Assembly (NCBI GenBank): GCA_010094025.1 | Contig: ML991843.1 | Coordinates: 62,001 to 126,000 of the forward strand | DNA length: 64,000 nt | Source of the DNA: Viridothelium virens | Taxonomy: Eukaryota; Ascomycota; Dothideomycetes; Trypetheliales; Trypetheliaceae | Direction: 5' to 3' | Shown here: piece by piece, positions 58,979 through 64,000 of the stretch | How positions within the stretch are numbered: the stretch's first letter is position 1 | Layout: every line of letters begins with the position of its first letter | Program-made: the position numbers and the translations under genes | Notes under the pieces: generated by a model | What the model was told of the DNA's origin: nothing | The model's input: the letters and a program-made list of their open reading frames with translations, nothing else | The model's database searches: none

Positions 58979-59668
58979 ATGGCCTCCGAAAACACAGCAA
59001 CGGAGGGCGTAGATACCACCTCTCCTTCCCCGCTCGAGCGCCGCAACTCGCTAGAGAAGCATCTGCAGTCAAGGCCAAACGAGCAAGAATTGAAGGATAA
59101 GCATATTTTGTTAGACACCAAGGCCGCGCCGTACGTAGTATCTCAATTCTCTCCCTCAATTGTTTGTTCCTACACTATCCGACCTTTGCCTCCCGATTTC
59201 TTTCTCCTACGACGCTAATCAAGAGACGGGAGCAGGGCGCTCCAAGCTGCCGCCCAGGAACTCGAGCGCCAACGCATCACAGACAACCTCAAGAAGGGTC
59301 TTTCGCACCGTCCAGACAAGGAGACCTTGGTGGAACGTACGTCGCTGTTTCCGTTGCGTTTCCATTACTCTCTCTAGCTGCCACATCGTGTTCCCTCATC
59401 AACAACTGGACACACATTTCTACACAAATCCACTTGACCTTCCTTTGTTACCTCTCCACATTTATCTGACCCTCTTGTCTTATGAGCAGGCAACATCCTC
59501 CCCGACTCGACCGCCGCACCCGGCCTGCAGGCGCAGCAGCGCGAGCTCGAGCGCCACATGCGAGCTGACAGCCTGGAGAAGCAGCTGCAGAATCGGCCGA
59601 AGCCAGAGGAGCTTGTGCGGGAGGGGATTCTGGAGGAAGCGGAGAATCCGTTGAAGGAGGATGCGTAG
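58979..59668 (+). CDS. RPEL-repeat protein (three repeats)
   Basis: Exons 58979-59130, 59236-59336 and 59490-59668 give 143 residues. Three RPEL-type repeats are read: SLEKHLQSRPNEQELKDKHIL, coded by exon 1 (first 20 are SLEKHLQSRPNEQELKDKHI); NLKKGLSHRPDKETLVERNI; and SLEKQLQNRPKPEELVREGI. Each has the RP dipeptide in the right place, and the repeats are about 40 residues apart with ELERxR/M spacers between. RPEL motifs bind monomeric actin in animals; the small single-domain fungal proteins have the same repeats but no proven role. Introns fall between or inside repeats in different phases, so the repeats were not simply duplicated as whole exons. No other domain. Confidence 0.88.
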
Positions 59669-60341
59669 GAATGATACCATCTGAGAATGATAGATTAGTA
59701 GCGAGGACGCAGGGGAGTGGGGCTGAAGGAGTAGGATGGAGAGGTAGGTGGGGCTGCTTTTTGAGGGAGGAAAGGAGATGTGAGGGAATTAATAGTAATG
59801 AAAATTTTAGGGTTACGGTTATCTATATTTGTAGTTTAGTACCCTTGGGCAGGGCTGGATGTATTACGGAGGATAGTTCGGCTAGAACGAGGCTCAGTTC
59901 GATATGATATGACAATTATCTACTGATCTTGAAAGAGAAGCGGCTGTGGAGCTTCACATTCCTGGTTCTAATTTTATTCGAGTGGAGCTTAAACTTTTCT
60001 ATTGGACGATGACCAGTCTTCCTGCATCGCACGATCATCTCCGAACTGAAGTACGGACTCAGAAAGGGCTATCTATATTGTGAGTTTCGACTGAAGGTTA
60101 ATAGGATACTACCTATCGTATAATGGATATATACATGAAAGCAGATGTCGTCTTCATACCGCTAAAAAAAAACAATCTCAGAGCAAGCTCAAATCTTCTC
60201 CTTGCCTTCGGATCGGATCAACATTGAGCTCGAACATCTAACGCGTAATACTAGAATTGCCAACACCTTCAGCCCAACCTGCTTGAGTCATGACGAGACA
60301 TGACCACAAACGATATACGACCACCTCCTCTACGCTTTAGC
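59669..60341. other. Convergent 3' region, 0.67 kb
   Basis: Between the RPEL gene and the small secreted-protein gene; no protein-like frame. Confidence 0.5.
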
Positions 60342-60935
60342 CTATGCCGTTGTCGTTGACGTGGAGGATGCCGGTGCCGGCGCCGGCTCGAAAGGTGGCA
60401 CGATGAAGCCCGCTGGTGATGCGCACGCCGTCTCAAACACGGTCTTTGTTTCTTGAACGTTCGTGGCCTTCAGGCATGGCTACATTTCGAAGATTAGCGA
60501 ACAACTATTCAGTCGAGACTTAAGGGATGAAGTGAGAGTGAGTTGTCGAAGCTTGATGGGGAAGGAAGCGCTGGGATACTGCGATAGCTTACCAAGCCAA
60601 ACCCAAGTTGTCGGGTCTGCAATGCACATCCCTTGCAGTCAATCTCGGACGTGATGGTGGTAGTTGCCGCGTAGCTGGTGCAGGCTGGTCCCCTGTCCGC
60701 CATATCATAGAAGATGTTTGTCGTACAGGTTGCGGTGGATGCGGCGGATGAGGTTGCGGTAGCCGTAGATAGAGGTTCGAACGCGATGGGGTTCCACATG
60801 GTTGCGGTAGCGACTGGAGAGGCGAGGCTGGTAGAGAAGATCAACAAGTGGCCTAAGGTAATACAGCTTAGAGAAGTAATCTTACACATTACCGATGAGA
60901 GCTGCAAAGCCAGCGATATAAGTGAAAGTCTTCAT
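60342..60935 (-). CDS. Small secreted Cys-containing protein
   Basis: Exons 60893-60935, 60593-60852 and 60342-60479 (complement) give 146 residues. A hydrophobic start (MKTFTYIAGFAALIG) looks like a signal peptide. The mature part is Thr/Ala/Ser-rich with a Cys set: TATCTTNIF, GPACTSYA, IDCKGCALQT, LPCLKAT and TACASP. CxGCALxT followed after a splice by GLPCL recurs, to my recollection, in many mould secreted proteins of unknown function. The tail is Pro/Thr-rich (EPAPAPASSTSTTTA). The first intron is only 40 nt. Possible cell-surface or effector-like protein; function unknown. Confidence 0.75.
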
Positions 60936-62244
60936 CGTGTAGGTGCTTATCCGAAGGTCTTTTTCGAATTAGGGTGATGAGGAAAGGAACTCAAAAAGAA
61001 GAAATTGGGAAACCAGGAAAAATCTGGCGGAGTCGAGGAGCAGTGAATGAAGAATCTATGACCGTCGATGAATCTAAACGAAGGTGGTATGATCAAGAGA
61101 ATGCCTTAAAGGGAAGTAACGAGTGACGGCAGAGAGGAAAATATATGCAGTAGAGGCAGCGGCGGTCTAGAGCAGAGCAGCTTCCTGCTGCTCCCTCAGC
61201 TCCCTTCCCAAACCGCCCTTACCTGCTTCCAGCAAACAAACGGCTGTACAAAATAGGAAAACTGGCAAGTTGTGCCACCATCCAGACGGCAAGCTGCGAA
61301 AAGAGACGCTTCCAAATATACTCCGCTCAGCCGCAGCCACAATGGCGACCTCTACCCATCAGTCCTGGTATGCTGCCCTGTCCTGTTGCCTTCGTTTACT
61401 CAAACCGGCGAACAGAGTGAAATTGAGGACCCCTTGCATGCTTCATTTAGGGGCCAGGCGAGGCCGAAGTCATCAAACGCCACCACCCCGGATTTCCCGG
61501 ATGTTGGTTTTATGTGACAACAACAAGACTGACGATTCAGGGGAGAGTTGCGGTGCCGAATCCATGCTGGATGAAGTCTTGTTCATCAAGAAGAAGTTGC
61601 AGGGAGATACGATGCTAATTTAAATGGGTTCGGTTGAATGGGCGACGTTAGCAATCACGTCTAGATTCCATGGCAGCGAGTTGGGTGGTGGAGGTGGAGG
61701 TGGAGCATCGTGCTGGAGGGATTTTTCCATGCCTAACTCCTCCAAGTAGTAAAGGCAAAAGTTTATACGCCACTGTACTTCCCTTTTCCAACACCCAACA
61801 CTTGTGTAATTAGCGTGTGCAGGGTTGTTCATATAAGTCAAAACATTCCATCCAGAAACAAGTGTGGAAGTATTTCCATGATAGGTCCGCCTTGCTCCCA
61901 AGTTCTGGCTTGAGTCACATTGTAAAATATGTGTGAAGCGTTCCATTTGTATCACCACTTGACTTCGTGGACGAGAGGAGCTGCAATTCCTCTGTCCTCT
62001 CTGCAATATTTGCTCTGAATATTGACATTGCCTTCGCAAATTGCGTAGCTTATGACATGAGGTGACCAGACCTAGTAATATTATATCGCGGGCGTTCGGT
62101 AGTGACACCGAAACTGCTGCACGTCCTGTGTATAGCCGTGGGTTACAAACCTACCCAGGTACCTTGTGCATCACCAATCAAGTACACCATTAAATGACAC
62201 GCCTGGAAGACCCAATGCAAACACATCCCACGCTCACTACCATC
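60936..62244. other. Intergenic, 1.3 kb
   Basis: No gene recognised. The left end holds the promoter of the secreted-protein gene. A GGTGGA repeat lies at about 61684-61704. Confidence 0.5.
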
Positions 62245-63509
62245 TCACGCCTCTCCCGTCATCGTCTTGAACACCTTCTCCATCACGTCCCACCGCAGAT
62301 CCCACACGCCATCATGGTCTGAACCCTTAACCGTCTCGCTCGCAAACTCCACCCCATCCACATCCCTCCAGCACGCCTCGAACCAGCGATTTCCCTTCTT
62401 GCCCGCATCCCCAATCATAATATCACTCTCCGCAAAGAACACATCCACCTTCAGCCTGTCCGCACCTCCCACCTCCCTCACCGCCTCCGCCAACCGTGGC
62501 GCCAGGACATCAAAGTCGCCCCAATCCGACCAGCCGTCCTTCTCAACCCCATTCCTCAGCAGCACCTGCGTCTCCTGCCCCAAGCCACGCACACCCCCCG
62601 CAAACACTCGCTCAGCGACACGCTCCCTTACGCCCTCCTCAAACGCCACGTCTGCGCCCTCGCGCCCCGTGCTCTTCTTCGCCTGCGGCCACAGCTGCGC
62701 CACGCCACCCGAGACGGCGGCGCTGACCCCCAGCGCAGGGCCCAGCGTGGAGTTCACGAAGGTCGCGAGCGTGCCAGTCTGCGCGATGAGCGAGCGCGGC
62801 AGCGACGATGCGAGCGACCAGAGGAGCTTCCCCGATTGCGAGGAGTGCACCCAGGGGCCCGCTATGGCGATGTAGGGGCGGGAGGGAAGGAGGAGGTGCG
62901 GGTGGTGGACCGCGAAGTCGAGGCCGAAGACGGTGCCGCCGCTGTGGCAGGCGAGGGAGACGTGCTTGATGCGGAGGTGGGCGAGCAGGGCGGGGATGGC
63001 GTCTGGAGATGGGGGTCAGCGATGTTGTGTTCCTTGGTGGTGTCGTTTAGTGGGGGGGATATATGTATATTGGACGACTCACCTCGCCAGACCTCGAGCA
63101 GCCTCTCGGCTGGCACGCTGTCTGTCTTGCCAATGCCTGGGCGCTCTGCGTTCACGACGCGGACTTTGTACCGCTTTGCCAGCCCATCCTTTGCGATATT
63201 GAAGAACCGTGAGGATGTGAGCGGGCCGAAGAATAAGAGCACCTGCTCCTCACTATCGTCGTCGCCGGCATCTTCGCGATGAAAGCCAAAGTCGGAGTAG
63301 GAGATCTGGAAGGGTTTGGGGCGGCCGCGCGACGGGTCGGCCGGCAGCTGGAAGGTCCGATTGAAACGAGGGTCATTGATGTAGGCCTTGAACTCTTCTG
63401 GAGAGAGGGATATAGCTGGGGTCGAGGTTTTGGTAGTAGTTCTAGAGAAGGATGTGGTGGTTCTTGTTGCTAATGTTGAAGAGGTGGAAGGTATGTCTAC
63501 TAAGGCCAT
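62245..63509 (-). CDS. Alpha/beta hydrolase-fold protein
   Basis: Exons 63083-63509 and 62245-63002 (complement) give 394 residues. The fold is shown by VLLFFGPLTSSRF (first strand and oxyanion loop), VVNAERPGIGKTD, the nucleophile elbow ACHSGGTVFG (Ser in HSGG, a variant of GxSxG), IAIAGPWVHSS, then VFFAESDIMIGDAG with the acid and KGSDHDGVWDL with the histidine. The substrate is unknown. The start at 63509 is the first ATG; a Ser/Thr-rich, basic N-terminus (STLATRTTTSFSRTTTKTS) precedes the core and might target mitochondria. The intron 63003-63082 is 80 nt, phase 1. Confidence 0.85.
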
Positions 63510-64000
63510 GGCGAGAGGCACCGTGGTAGCTAATTGTTCGTACTTCGGACTATGGAGCGTGGAAGTGGTGCACCGCGAGAGTGAGACGAGTTACGGTATC
63601 CAGCTGATCTGGAAGGAAAAAGCGTCAGCCACCTCTGTAGAACATACAAATCCTTCCCGTCTCGCGTACCCATTCTCAACACCATCGATTTGGAGCCGTA
63701 TATCTCGCCATCGCGTGGGTCAATTAGATACATGGTTGTAGCGATAGATAGTTGAGAATTAGGCGATTCACATGTACTACTTTTTTTGATCGAGGAGCCA
63801 CCGTGGAGATTTTTTGGAACGTCGAGGGCGTTGAGAACTAGAACCGGCTCGCACCACATCCACAGAAGCCTCAACCTATGCGACATCACTTTGAGAAATT
63901 TTTTGAAGGTGAGCATGTCTTCGTCAATTTTTTCTAAAATATTGAGACAATCCTTTCGGAGGTACGGAGTACTTTAGGGATTTACCGCTCGTGTCTGCTT
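63510..64000. other. Window end, no gene recognised
   Basis: Promoter region of the hydrolase gene and beyond. It contains GTACGGAGTACT at about 63961-63972, the same motif type as the palindrome at 2.9 kb. No supported frame. Confidence 0.45.

Overview
The window is nuclear DNA of a filamentous ascomycete (Pezizomycotina). Genes lie on both strands about every 2.5 kb. Most are split by short introns (about 45-110 nt, GT...AG with CTAAY-like branch sites), and the families are typical of moulds: HET domain, NACHT-ankyrin STAND protein, FSH hydrolase, DUF4470-MYND, DUF1769, DUF7730, PIL1. The protein style suggests Leotiomycetes, but that is an inference. I see no bacterial, viral, rRNA, tRNA or CRISPR feature, and no transposon I could support. 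Exon borders were placed by hand from splice consensus and reading-frame continuity. The summed exon lengths divide by three in all models except the broken SDR.

1-9.4 kb is accessory in character: the 3' part of a DHA2-type drug transporter, a convergent FSH serine hydrolase, a large NACHT-ankyrin (NLR-like) gene with an altered Walker A motif coded on a 25-nt micro-exon, and a decayed short-chain dehydrogenase. 10-22 kb is mostly housekeeping: sterol C-24(28) reductase ERG4, a dienelactone hydrolase, a DUF4470-MYND protein, a DinB/Pol kappa polymerase, and a disordered protein divergent from the polymerase with three FF-x-A motifs. 22-34 kb is gene-poor: a HET-domain gene, a DUF7730 gene, and a secreted HExxH metalloprotease with a long Ser/Gly tail, with 1-2 kb stretches between them in which I recognise little.

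34-64 kb is dense again: a second, intact SDR; mitochondrial ribosomal protein uS8m; a PH-like fungal protein of unknown function; homoisocitrate dehydrogenase (lysine synthesis); a DUF1769 protein; a 1.09-thousand-residue coiled-coil protein; an FBXO31-like F-box protein; a small LEA-like protein; a GH28 pectinase-like enzyme; eisosome protein PIL1; mitochondrial isoleucyl-tRNA synthetase with an overlapping upstream ORF; a three-repeat RPEL protein; a small secreted Cys-containing protein; and an alpha/beta hydrolase. Two of the mitochondrial functions (uS8m, IleRS) serve organelle translation. Otherwise the genes do not form an evident cluster or pathway.

The points most worth a second look are the NACHT gene (Asp in Walker A, TAG at codon 96, GC-AG intron, unassigned C-terminal domain), the FF-x-A protein, the IleRS upstream ORF, the poly-Gly metalloprotease and an orphan coding-like stretch at 33.6-33.9 kb.
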